Below are positions 28,489 to 37,031 of a stretch of DNA of 64,000 nt, in pieces. The notes below the pieces were generated by a model that saw nothing but the letters and a program-made list of their open reading frames with translations, ran no database searches and was not told where the DNA came from. Each line of letters starts with the position of its first letter. Within the stretch, counting starts at the first letter, position 1. Origin of the DNA: Anaerolineae bacterium (GTDB taxonomy: Bacteria > Chloroflexota > Anaerolineae > 4572-78 > J111); the NCBI GenBank assembly GCA_023151115.1, contig JAKLJP010000035.1, forward strand, positions 17,579-81,578. Direction: 5' to 3'. The position numbers and the translations under genes are program-made.

Positions 28489-28543
28489 GAGGCGAGGAGG
28501 CGAGGAAGTTTTTCGCCTCCTCGTGCCCTCGCCTCCTCGCCTC
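28489..28543. repeat. Word hairpin, (GAGGCGAG)n type
   Basis: The left arm is tandem GAGGCGAGGAGGCGAGGAA and the right CGCCTCCTCG plus CTCGCCTCCTCGCCTC. It lies just upstream of the aldehyde dehydrogenase and downstream of hsdM. Confidence 0.7.
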
Positions 28544-28609
28544 ATTTTCGTTTTCGTTCTTAACCGTTGTTAGGATCATGTCTTACCTCTTTTTTAGCTT
28601 CTATGCTGC

Positions 28610-30181
28610 TTAATCTTTTGAATATAGGCTCAGGGTATGTAAGTTATCTTGTATTTCTCTGTTTCTTTCTTCTATTAACCTCAATAAGTCTCCCAGGCTT
28701 CGGGTGTCTTGATAGATTTGAAAATTTGGATTGACTGCTTTGAGGTCATAACCATTTTCTTCAATTTGGTTGCGAGTTACAGACCAACTTCTTTCACTTT
28801 CTGCAAATTGGGGGAGTAGTTGGAAAAATTCGCGGAAATGCTCGAAAGTTAGTGGAGTATTTTTGCCTATCTTAACGTCGGATAGATCATAATACCAAAT
28901 TTTTTTTGTAGGCTGCCCTTTGGTAAAAAAGAGAATATTAGTTTTTATAGAAGCGCCGGCATTGGTAAAAGTTCCTATGGGCAAGCTCACAATACACCAG
29001 AGATTGCAGGTTTCCAGTAGCTTTCGTTTGGTTTGCCCAAAGGCTGTGTCATTGGTGCGAAACAAAATCCCCTCATCAACGACTATACCACAACGCCCCT
29101 GAGGCTTTAAACTATCAATGACGTGTTGTAGAAAAAGCAGTTGGGTTGAACTGGATTTATAAGAGAATTGCGCTTGTGCCTGTTTGCTTTCTTTTCCTCC
29201 AAAGGGCGGATTCGTCAGAATCACATCAAACTGTGAAGGAGCATCTTGGAATAAGCCCCCATAAAACTCTTGCCCTGTCAAGGTATTGCCATGCCATAAA
29301 TGGGGCTCATCAAGGCCGTGCAAAATCAAATTTGCCAGAGCGATAGGATAAACGAGATTTTCTTTTTCACGACCATAAAAACTGCAATTTTTACTGGAGT
29401 ATTCGGGGGCTGAATGTGAAGCACAAGTTTCTGGATCCTGATGGATGTGTTCATAAGCCTGGGCTAAAAAACCGCCTGTGCCGCAACAAGGATCATAAAT
29501 AGTTTCTCCGGGTTTAGGGTCAATCACATTGACCATCACCCGAACAATTTCGCGTGGGGTAAAAAATTGGCCTCCATCATTGGATTTTTGCCCCATCCGT
29601 AGCAATAAACCTTCATAAAGTTGAGATAGAGGAAAAATATGAGTAGGGTCTATATTTCTCAAACTGATTTGATGAACTTGATTGAGGACATCCAGTAAAT
29701 TATATTCTGTATCAATTCGCGTAAGCCCAATATTAGCAATGATTTCACTAATTACTTTTTGTCTTGGAGTTGCGTCGCCGTGTGCGCCGAGGCTTTTTAG
29801 ATAAGGAAAAAGCTCACTGTTAATAAAATCCAAAAGAGCGCCTTCACCCTTATCTTCCAATTCGCGCCGTTTCCAGCCCTGCGGTTTGTGAAAATAGGGG
29901 TCATGAAATAGAGATATTTCGTAAGGAGCAGCCCAATCTTGCCAGCGATAAGGAGGCTCAATCGAGAAGGAAAAAATTTTGTCCAAGCTTCTATTTTCTG
30001 CTTCTAGCGTTTCCTGCTCATCGAGAATACGGAGAAACAACATCCACGTAAGTTCAGGGATATATTGCATGGCTCCGGCACAATTTGAGCGGCGTAATAC
30101 GTCACAAATGTTCTTGATGGCCCGATTTAAAGATTGTTGAGTTAGAAAGACTTTGCCTTTAGCCTGTTTATTCTGTCTCAT
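28610..30181 (-). CDS. HsdM-like N6-adenine DNA methyltransferase
   Basis: The 523-residue protein begins with an HsdM N-terminal helical domain (NRAIKNICDVLRRSNCAGAM) and carries motif I YDPCCGTGGFLAQAYEHI and motif IV VILTNPPFGGKES. These are typical of Type I modification subunits. The start overlaps the end of the nuclease gene by 14 nt, so S, R and M form one operon in that order. The locus is AT-richer than its flanks. No HsdR translocase is present. Confidence 0.9.
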   Translation of the reverse strand: MRQNKQAKGKVFLTQQSLNRAIKNICDVLRRSNCAGAMQYIPELTWMLFLRILDEQETLEAENRSLDKIFSFSIEPPYRWQDWAAPYEISLFHDPYFHKPQGWKRRELEDKGEGALLDFINSELFPYLKSLGAHGDATPRQKVISEIIANIGLTRIDTEYNLLDVLNQVHQISLRNIDPTHIFPLSQLYEGLLLRMGQKSNDGGQFFTPREIVRVMVNVIDPKPGETIYDPCCGTGGFLAQAYEHIHQDPETCASHSAPEYSSKNCSFYGREKENLVYPIALANLILHGLDEPHLWHGNTLTGQEFYGGLFQDAPSQFDVILTNPPFGGKESKQAQAQFSYKSSSTQLLFLQHVIDSLKPQGRCGIVVDEGILFRTNDTAFGQTKRKLLETCNLWCIVSLPIGTFTNAGASIKTNILFFTKGQPTKKIWYYDLSDVKIGKNTPLTFEHFREFFQLLPQFAESERSWSVTRNQIEENGYDLKAVNPNFQIYQDTRSLGDLLRLIEERNREIQDNLHTLSLYSKD

Positions 30182-31031
30182 CTGACTTGAGGATACTATT
30201 CGTTTGATTGGCTTGTTTAGTCCTATTTTTTAACCTTTGTTTCTTGGCCCGACTTGAAACCGACTCGACAAATTGCAAATACGCCTGAATATGGGCAGAT
30301 AACTTAAACAAATCAACTTTACGCGATTGATGAACCAGTCGCAAGATTTTTCCCGCATTATGCGGGTCTGGGGTGAGTTCGCCCGGTTGTTTCTTGCTCG
30401 GGACAAAAATACCATTTTCATCAACTCGCCCACCCCGTAAAACAACGCTGGTATCCCGTTCTTGGGCCAATTCAATGGCCGGAACAACTACGTAAGAGAA
30501 AATCTCTGGATACTCGTAAGGAGTACCGTTATCAAGAACATTGTTCCGCCAGGCCCAACCCACCAAAACCACTAAATCTTCTTCGGCGTTGATAAGACTA
30601 CTAAGCACTTCAAAACGGGCTGACTGTTCATCAGAGTCGGCGTCTACTGCCTTCATCTCAATTTGGACTCGTTTCCCAAGTACCGCATCTCGAACAAAAA
30701 AGTCAGGATATTCATGAGCTACGGCAAAGGTCAATCTCAGATCAATACCAAACATTTTTAGAATCAGATCGTCCATATGCTTGCTTAGCGCATATTCAAG
30801 CATCGTTCCGATTCTGGTTCGATATGACGAAAGTTGCCGTTTGCCGGTGGGAAGTGGTTCAATAGTTCTATCGCGTTTTGCCAATTGACGCGGCGCAAAC
30901 AACGAGTTGACTTTGTTTACGGCTTCAGGTAAAAGCGAATTTATGAACAGGGTAATCTCGTCAATCGAAGCTTCGCCTTGAGCGATTTTATGCCCCACTT
31001 CGTAAATGTTTATAGTTTCGCTCATGTGCAT
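30168..31031 (-). CDS. PD-(D/E)XK nuclease-like protein of the S-R-M locus
   Basis: The 287-residue protein has a probable nuclease core: YPDFFVRDAVLGKRVQIEMK, with PD and ExK in the spacing expected of PD-(D/E)XK enzymes. SSYRTRIGTMLEYAL upstream may supply the conserved Glu. There is no Walker motif or helicase domain. Its position between hsdS-like and hsdM-like genes suggests it is the cleavage subunit. A start at Met3 (31025) is equally possible. The C-terminal Lys/Arg-rich segment (AKKQRLKNRTKQ) may bind DNA. Assignment is from motif and context. Confidence 0.65.
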   Translation of the reverse strand: MHMSETINIYEVGHKIAQGEASIDEITLFINSLLPEAVNKVNSLFAPRQLAKRDRTIEPLPTGKRQLSSYRTRIGTMLEYALSKHMDDLILKMFGIDLRLTFAVAHEYPDFFVRDAVLGKRVQIEMKAVDADSDEQSARFEVLSSLINAEEDLVVLVGWAWRNNVLDNGTPYEYPEIFSYVVVPAIELAQERDTSVVLRGGRVDENGIFVPSKKQPGELTPDPHNAGKILRLVHQSRKVDLFKLSAHIQAYLQFVESVSSRAKKQRLKNRTKQANQTNSILKSDETE

Positions 31032-31054
31032 TCAATTAATCGGCAATAAGATTT

Positions 31055-31636
31055 TCAGAGTAAATGAGGAAATTCGGTTAAGGCTTTCTGGGTGTAAATA
31101 TCTAAAAGTTCCAACTGCTCTTGACAGGCCTGCTTTGTTTTAATGATTAAATTCATGCGTTCAGTCATTTCATCGGCTAAGCGTTGTTGTTCTTCAAAAG
31201 AGTCTGGAACTAAAACCGGCTGCGCTAAAATATGCCTCATATTGGCTCGCGGCATCCGCGCTCCGGTTTGTTCTTGCATGGCTGCTTGAACAGTTTGCGG
31301 CCTTCTGAGCAGCCAGGCCAGAAAATCTCGTGAAATCCCACTTTTCGGCAGCAAAGGGATGAGTTCTGTGGTGCAGCGGCCTCTAAAATCAGGTAAGGCC
31401 ACTTTGTTTAAATAGGGGCGAAGTTTACTGTAAAGCACATGGCGAGGATCAAACAGAAAAGATGTGCCGTTGCCTTCGTTTGAATAAGATACACTTTCCC
31501 GGAGTATTCTACCCGTGACGCTTTCGATATGCTCCAAACCTAAAAACGGTAAACCTTGAGCGAGAGGTGAGTCGGGTGTGACTATGGTGCGATCTTGAAT
31601 ACACAACTCTCCGATAGTTTGCCATTTATATGCCAT
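31055..31636 (-). CDS. Half-length HsdS specificity subunit
   Basis: The 193 residues contain one target-recognition domain (KWQTIGELC to RCTTELIPLLPK) and one conserved helix (EEQQRLADEMTERMNLIIKT). A full Type I HsdS has two of each at ~400 residues. A half-S must dimerise and would then recognise a symmetrical split site. TGARMPRANMRHILAQPVLVP is the usual TRD end. It is first in the operon. Confidence 0.82.
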   Translation of the reverse strand: MAYKWQTIGELCIQDRTIVTPDSPLAQGLPFLGLEHIESVTGRILRESVSYSNEGNGTSFLFDPRHVLYSKLRPYLNKVALPDFRGRCTTELIPLLPKSGISRDFLAWLLRRPQTVQAAMQEQTGARMPRANMRHILAQPVLVPDSFEEQQRLADEMTERMNLIIKTKQACQEQLELLDIYTQKALTEFPHLL

Positions 31637-31671
31637 AATGATATTGGATTGCGATTCTAACTGCTATCACC

Positions 31672-31706
31672 TCCACACAGGTTGTGTTGCTAACAACCTG
31701 TGTGGA
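31672..31706. repeat. 14-bp perfect hairpin before the S-R-M locus
   Basis: Arms TCCACACAGGTTGT (31672-31685) and ACAACCTGTGTGGA (31693-31706), loop GTTGCTA, between the AOR stop and the half-hsdS start. It could end the AOR transcript or act as an operator. Confidence 0.7.
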
Positions 31707-31722
31707 AAATTGGTAGGGGATA

Positions 31723-33663
31723 TCACACTCTGAGTTGATCCGCCACCCAGCCCAGTTCCAATGCTTCCAGCTTGTGGCGGGTGGGTGCGCCGGTTTCAAC
31801 ATCCCAGTCGTTCTGGCGATAATATTCGTCCAGGGCGGCTTCGAATTGGGCGCGGTCTACGGCGATGCCGTCGCTGGGGCCGCCTTTGAGGGCCTTTTTG
31901 AACATCTTTTCGGCCAGCTTGTCGTGCTCCCGGTCAATGCCTTCGCGGGCGTTGAAGGCCCGCAGCATGTTCAGCCGCCGCTCGCCCACCTCTTGCAGCT
32001 CCTCCATGGTCACATCCCAGCCGGTCACGGCCTGAATCATTTGCAGCAAATCTTCTGGGCCGTAAAGCTGCCAGGCCGGGCCGTAGACAAACTGGCAGAC
32101 ATTGACGCTGTCCATCAGGCTGTAGAAATATTGGGTTTCGCGGGCAAAACGAACCTTTTCCGGGGTCAGCGAGCGCACCGGCTGCGCTTCGGTCAGGCCC
32201 AATGCGCCCAACCGCTCCGGGTAGGCCACTTTTTCCTCGTAGACTGGGTCGTGCTCGCTGCTCTGGTGGTCTGCGCCAAAGGGGTTGACAGCGTAAATCA
32301 AAGCCAGGCTGCGCTTCATTTGCGGCATATGGGCCGGGGCTTCCTGGCCTTTGCTGGTGATGAGAAACTCCTCCGTGCCACGGCCAATCGCTTTGGCCGC
32401 CGCCGCCGACCCCATCCCCAAGATTTGACCAAAACCTTCACCTTTGGCGATCATCTCGGTCATTTTGACCATCGCCTCGGCGTTGCCAAATTTTAGCTCG
32501 ATGCCGCCGGTATCTTCAGGGGTGATGAGGCCGTTTTCAAAACATTCCATGGCCCAGGCGATGGTTGCCCCGCAAGAGATGGTATCCATGCCGTACTGGT
32601 TGCAAATCTGGTTGGCGTAAGAGATGGCCGCCAAATCGTCAATGCCGCAGTAGTTGCCAAAAGTAGAGGTGGTTTCGTACTCCGGCCCGCCGTAATGGGG
32701 GTCAACCTTGTAAGGGCCTTCGGTAATCTCGACCACTCGTTTGCAGCGAATGGTGCAACTGTAGCAGGTGTCGCGGCCCTTCAAATCCTGCTTGTCCTCG
32801 TTGGCCCCCAGCAGAATGGTGTCGTACATGGTTGGGCCGTCAATCTTTTCCCAGTTGTCGAAGACGCCGCTGTTGAAGTTGTACGAGGGCAGCATGCCCA
32901 CCGACTGCTGCGCCCCGGTGGTTTCGGCGGTACCGTATTTGCCCAGGCCGGCCACATCGGAGGTGGGGAACATTTTTGCGCCCAGGCGGGCCAGGTCATT
33001 GAGTCCCTTCTTGTTGGCTACGGTAAATTTCTTTTTGCCTTCTTTGCCGCGGACGACGACCGCTTTGAGATTTTTGCTGCCCATAACCGCGCCCATGCCG
33101 GTGCGGCCGTTGGCCCGGTTGCTCATATTGATAATGGAAGCGAAGCGCACGCCCTGCTCGCCCGCCGGGCCTACCTGGGCTACTTCGATATCTTTGTCGC
33201 CCAACTCTTTTTTCAGTATCGCTTCGACTTCGCCGGTGATTTTGCCCCACAAGTGGCTGGCGTCACGCAGTTCATAGTGGCCGTCGTTGACCCACAGGTA
33301 AACCGGCTTAGCGGCTTTGCCTTTGATGATAAAAGCATCAAACCCGGCAAATTTCATTTCCGCCGGAAAGAAGCCGCCGCATTGGGCGTCGCCAATGGCC
33401 CCGGTCAGCGGACTTTTGGCCGTAGCGGTCATGCGGCTCTGGCCCGATACCGCCGCGCCGGTGGTTACGCCCACCGACAGGGCCAGAATATTGTCCGGTC
33501 CCAGCGGGTCGGCTCCGGCAGGCATCTCTTTGAGCAAATAGTGCATGTTGAGCGCGCTGCCGCCCATGTATTTGCGGTAAAAGCTCTCCGGCGGCTCCTC
33601 GACGGTCAACTCCCCTGTGGTCAGATTAACATGCAAAATCTTTCCGTTGTATCCAGTTGGCAT
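31723..33663 (-). CDS. Aldehyde ferredoxin oxidoreductase (tungsten/molybdenum pterin enzyme)
   Basis: The ATG at 33663 has AAAGGAG upstream, giving 646 residues. The N-terminal YNGKILHVNLTTGELTVEEP and YMGGSALNMHYLL are typical AOR. The Fe4S4 site is present as CYSCTIRC (CxxCxxxC) plus a distal Cys in DSVNVCQFVYG. GRTGMGAVMGSKNLKAV lines the bis-pterin cofactor. AORs oxidise aldehydes to acids with ferredoxin, using tungstopterin. The upstream MoaD/ThiS-like gene is the usual companion. Oxygen-sensitive chemistry suggests anaerobic or microaerobic life. Confidence 0.92.
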   Translation of the reverse strand: MPTGYNGKILHVNLTTGELTVEEPPESFYRKYMGGSALNMHYLLKEMPAGADPLGPDNILALSVGVTTGAAVSGQSRMTATAKSPLTGAIGDAQCGGFFPAEMKFAGFDAFIIKGKAAKPVYLWVNDGHYELRDASHLWGKITGEVEAILKKELGDKDIEVAQVGPAGEQGVRFASIINMSNRANGRTGMGAVMGSKNLKAVVVRGKEGKKKFTVANKKGLNDLARLGAKMFPTSDVAGLGKYGTAETTGAQQSVGMLPSYNFNSGVFDNWEKIDGPTMYDTILLGANEDKQDLKGRDTCYSCTIRCKRVVEITEGPYKVDPHYGGPEYETTSTFGNYCGIDDLAAISYANQICNQYGMDTISCGATIAWAMECFENGLITPEDTGGIELKFGNAEAMVKMTEMIAKGEGFGQILGMGSAAAAKAIGRGTEEFLITSKGQEAPAHMPQMKRSLALIYAVNPFGADHQSSEHDPVYEEKVAYPERLGALGLTEAQPVRSLTPEKVRFARETQYFYSLMDSVNVCQFVYGPAWQLYGPEDLLQMIQAVTGWDVTMEELQEVGERRLNMLRAFNAREGIDREHDKLAEKMFKKALKGGPSDGIAVDRAQFEAALDEYYRQNDWDVETGAPTRHKLEALELGWVADQLRV

Positions 33664-33713
33664 AACATTTCTCCTTTGAAAATACGTAAATTCCAACAAA
33701 ACGTAATGACTGT

Positions 33714-33756
33714 ACGTGGTACGTGGTGCGTAAAATAAACGCACCACGCACCACGT
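33714..33756. repeat. Word hairpin, (ACGTGGT)n type
   Basis: Arms ACGTGGTACGTGGTGCGT (33714-33731) and ACGCACCACGCACCACGT (33739-33756), one mismatch, inside the moaD-AOR operon spacer. A loose hairpin here might tune the ratio of the two genes. Confidence 0.7.
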
Positions 33757-33757
33757 C

Positions 33758-33997
33758 TCATCCCCCCCCAATCATGCGAAACATCTGCACCTCGTCGCCG
33801 TCTTGCAACACGTGGTTGTTTTCTACCTGAACGCCGCCCACCGCCGCCGAGACAGTCTGTTTGATCTTGAGCTGTTCGCAGACATCTTCAATCGTAGCGC
33901 CGTCCGGCAAGGTGAGCGTAGTTTTGCCTTTGGCCGGGCGCGGCAGGTAATCTCTGAGAATCCCGTGCAGGGTCAAATGGATTTCCAAGAACCTCAA
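33758..33997 (-). CDS. MoaD/ThiS-family sulfur-carrier protein
   Basis: The 79-residue protein has the beta-grasp pattern with LPDGATIEDVCEQLKI and DGDEVQMFRMIGGG, ending in the Gly-Gly tail that is adenylated and thiocarboxylated. It lies 94 nt upstream of AOR on the same strand; such AOR-linked copies probably serve pterin-dithiolene assembly. The start codon is TTG at 33997 and is uncertain, as the SD-like GAGG nearly touches it. Confidence 0.82.
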   Translation of the reverse strand: MRFLEIHLTLHGILRDYLPRPAKGKTTLTLPDGATIEDVCEQLKIKQTVSAAVGGVQVENNHVLQDGDEVQMFRMIGGG

Positions 33998-34067
33998 CCT
34001 CGAAATAGAAACAGCATTGGAGGCGTTTATTTTAGCCGATTTTATCCAAGTTGTAAATAGTTTTACC

Positions 34068-34096
34068 TTGACAAAGTATCCATAAACCGTTAAAGT
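34068..34096 (+). promoter_or_regulatory. Predicted promoter of the sensor cluster
   Basis: TTGACA (34068-34073), 17-nt spacer, TAAAGT (34091-34096), 53 nt before the kinase ATG. Confidence 0.65.
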
Positions 34097-34149
34097 AATT
34101 TTATAGAGAGCGCGGGCCTACTTTTGGGCGTTAACCGATGGAGGTTGCC

Positions 34150-36540
34150 ATGAACGACCGCCCACCTTTCTTTGAGTCTGTTCCTCAAGATCGAAATGCC
34201 ATCAAAATTGCTGGATTGTACCTGCTCCTGGGCAGCCTGTGGATTTTATTCTCCGATCAATTACTGCTGCTATTAACCCGCGATCCGGTGCTGCTCAGCC
34301 GGATCAGCCTCTTTAAAGGGTGGGGCTTTATTATTATCACGGCCCTGCTTTTGTACTGGCTGATTCGGCGGCGCAATGCCGGGCTGCGTGAAAGTGAGGC
34401 CCGCTACCGCAGCCTGTTCCAAAACAATCATTCGGTGATGCTCCTTATTGAGCCGGAGACCGGGGCGATTGTTGACGCCAACCTGGCTGCCTGCGCCTTT
34501 TATGGCTACACCTACCCCGAAATAACCCGTCTAAAAATTACCGATATTAACCAACTCACGCCCGAGCAAGCCTTTGCCGAAATGGAACGGGCCAGGCAGG
34601 AACAGCGCCGCCAATTTTTCTTCCCCCATCGCCTGGCCAACGGCGAAGTGCGCCAGGTGGAAGTTTACAGCGGCCCGATCCAGTTTCAGGGTAAAACGCT
34701 CTTGTATTCTATTATTCATGATGTTACCGAGCGCAAGCAAGCAAAACAAGAAATTCAATCCCTGGCTCGTTTTCCTGCCGAGAACCCCAACCCCGTTTTG
34801 CGGGTCAGGCTGGACGGCCGGCTGCTTTACGCCAATGCTGCCAGCGCCCCCCTGCTAGAATCATGGCGTTGCCAACCGGGCGAGCGCCTTCCCCCGGATT
34901 GGCAGGATCATATTGCCACAGCCGCGGCTACTCAGACTCGGCGTGCCGTAGAGGTGACCTGCGGTGAATGGGTCTATTCAATTTTAATTGCGCCTATTCA
35001 GTCCGATGATTATGTTAACCTTTATGGCCGGGATATTAGTGAATACAAACGCACTGAAGAAGCCTTGCGTGAAAATGAGGAACGCCTGGCCTTTGCCTTG
35101 GAAGTCAGCCAGATGGGGTCATGGGAGTTCAATCTGACAGATCATACTGCCTATCGTTCATTGCAGCATGCCCGCATCTTTGGTTATCAGCCGCCGCTAC
35201 CAGACTGGACCTTTGAGAAGTTTCTGAGCCATGTTATCCCCGAAGACCGGGCCAAGGTGGAGCGCGCCATCGGCCAGGCCATTGCTGCCAAAAGCGATTG
35301 GAGTATCGAGTGCCGTATTCGCCGCTGCGACGGCGAGATGCGCTGGATTTGGGTGGCCGGGCGTTTTCGGAACCACCTCAACGGAGATTCGCGCCAAATA
35401 GCCGGGGGAATTGTGCTCGACATCACCGAGCGCAAACAGGCCGATGAAAAACTGCGCGAGTCTCAAGAACTATTTCAGATGTTGTTCGATTTAAGCCCGG
35501 TGGCCTATTCCCTGGCAAAATTAGCGGAAAAGATTGTAGATATTAACCCGGCGTGTGAAAAACTTTTTGGCTACCCCAAAACAGAAATTGTTGGAAAGCG
35601 TGCAGCCGATATTGATTTTTGGGCAGACCCAAGTGAACGTCAAAAGGCTTTTGAAAAGTTTTCAAGCGAGGGCCGGCTGGACAATTTTGAATTTGCCTAC
35701 AAAACAAAATCAGGGGCCGTCGGTTGGGCCATCGTTTACGCGAATATCATTGAACAGGGTGGAGAAAAATATGTTCTCTCGGAGTTTGTGGATATCACCG
35801 AACGCAAACGGGCCGAAGCAGACTTGGTTCGGACGATGGAAGAACTGAAACGCTCCAACGCCGACCTGGAGCAGTTTGCTTACATCGCCTCGCACGATTT
35901 GCAGGAGCCGCTGCGGGCGGTGGCCGGCGCCGTGCAGCTTTTACAAAAGCGCTATGGCGGCCAGCTCGACGAACGGGCCGACGAGTTCATCCGCCATGCC
36001 GTCGAAGGAGCGACCCGCATGCAAACCCTGATCAACGATCTGCTGGCCTATTCCAGGGTGGGGACTCGCGGCCAGCCCTTCCAGCCGGTTGACAGCACTG
36101 CCGCGTTGGCCGATGCCCTGGCTAATCTGACCGTCGCCATCCGGGAAAGTGGCGCTGTGATTACCCACGACCACCTGCCCACTGTGGTGGCCGACCGGAC
36201 CCAACTGACCCAACTGTTCCAGAACTTGATCGCCAACGCGATCAAATTTCGGGGCGAGCAGACCCCGGAAATTCGGATCAAAGCAGAGCAGCAAAAAGGT
36301 CAATGGCTCTTTGCCGTGGCCGATAACGGCATTGGGCTGGAAGCGGAATATTATGAGCGTATTTTTGGCGTTTTTCAACGGCTGCACACCCGCCGCGAGT
36401 ACCCCGGCACCGGCATCGGCCTAGCTCTGTGCAAAAAAATTGTCGAGCGCCACGGCGGGCGTATTTGGGTAGAGTCGGAACCCGGCCGGGGGTCTACCTT
36501 CTACTTTACGCTGCCTGAGCGGGGGAGCAATCAGCAGTAA
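34150..36540 (+). CDS. Membrane-bound multi-PAS sensor histidine kinase
   Basis: The ATG at 34150 follows GGAGG by 6 nt; the earlier ATG at 34138 would overlap that SD. The 796 residues start with two membrane helices (~12-75), then PAS domains (~80-195, ~310-430, ~435-555). A phytochrome-type HisKA has acceptor His in IASHDLQEPLRAVAGAV (~580), and the HATPase includes LFQNLIANAIKFRG and GTGIGLALCKKIVERHGG. The kinase type matches those pairing with Rcp1-like regulators, and one follows directly. Ligand unknown. Confidence 0.9.
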   Translation: MNDRPPFFESVPQDRNAIKIAGLYLLLGSLWILFSDQLLLLLTRDPVLLSRISLFKGWGFIIITALLLYWLIRRRNAGLRESEARYRSLFQNNHSVMLLIEPETGAIVDANLAACAFYGYTYPEITRLKITDINQLTPEQAFAEMERARQEQRRQFFFPHRLANGEVRQVEVYSGPIQFQGKTLLYSIIHDVTERKQAKQEIQSLARFPAENPNPVLRVRLDGRLLYANAASAPLLESWRCQPGERLPPDWQDHIATAAATQTRRAVEVTCGEWVYSILIAPIQSDDYVNLYGRDISEYKRTEEALRENEERLAFALEVSQMGSWEFNLTDHTAYRSLQHARIFGYQPPLPDWTFEKFLSHVIPEDRAKVERAIGQAIAAKSDWSIECRIRRCDGEMRWIWVAGRFRNHLNGDSRQIAGGIVLDITERKQADEKLRESQELFQMLFDLSPVAYSLAKLAEKIVDINPACEKLFGYPKTEIVGKRAADIDFWADPSERQKAFEKFSSEGRLDNFEFAYKTKSGAVGWAIVYANIIEQGGEKYVLSEFVDITERKRAEADLVRTMEELKRSNADLEQFAYIASHDLQEPLRAVAGAVQLLQKRYGGQLDERADEFIRHAVEGATRMQTLINDLLAYSRVGTRGQPFQPVDSTAALADALANLTVAIRESGAVITHDHLPTVVADRTQLTQLFQNLIANAIKFRGEQTPEIRIKAEQQKGQWLFAVADNGIGLEAEYYERIFGVFQRLHTRREYPGTGIGLALCKKIVERHGGRIWVESEPGRGSTFYFTLPERGSNQQ

Positions 36541-36578
36541 TCAGAAGTCAGTGTGCTATTTTCCAGAAAGGTAATCCA

Positions 36579-37031
36579 ATGAGAGAAACAGAACTAAAAC
36601 CCATTGAAATCTTGCTGGTCGAAGATAGCCCGACCGATATCCTGATTACCCAGGAAGCCTTTGAGCAGGCCAGGCTGCTGAACAAACTTCATGTAGTTGA
36701 GGACGGAGTAGCGGCCCTGGCCTTTTTGCGGCGGCAGGAACCGTATACCCAGACGCCCCGGCCCGATTTGATTCTGCTGGATTTGAACCTGCCCAAAAAA
36801 AGCGGGCGCGAAGTGCTGGCCGAATTAAAAAGTGATGAGGCGTTGAAATTTATTCCGGTGGTGGTTTTGACCACCTCTCAGGCCGAAGAGGATGTGCTCA
36901 AATCCTATGATTTGCACGCCAACTGCTATATCACCAAGCCGGTAGATTTTACCAAATTTGTCGAGGTGGTTCACTCGATTGAACATTTTTGGTTCAGCGT
37001 AGTCACCTTGCCGTTGAGGACAGGAAAATGA
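36579..37031 (+). CDS. Rcp1-like single-domain response regulator
   Basis: The 150-residue protein is a lone receiver domain: ILLVEDSPTDILITQEAF, phospho-acceptor in LILLDLNLPKKSG, and the Lys in CYITKPVDFTKF. The extended loop between the first strand and the Asp is typical of Rcp1, the partner of phytochrome-type kinases. No output domain is fused. Its end overlaps the next start (ATGA), so the two are coupled. Confidence 0.9.
   Translation: MRETELKPIEILLVEDSPTDILITQEAFEQARLLNKLHVVEDGVAALAFLRRQEPYTQTPRPDLILLDLNLPKKSGREVLAELKSDEALKFIPVVVLTTSQAEEDVLKSYDLHANCYITKPVDFTKFVEVVHSIEHFWFSVVTLPLRTGK

Noticed and set aside
33664..33771. Longer start for AOR
   Set aside because: It reads through a word hairpin and past a good SD placed for the ATG at 33663.
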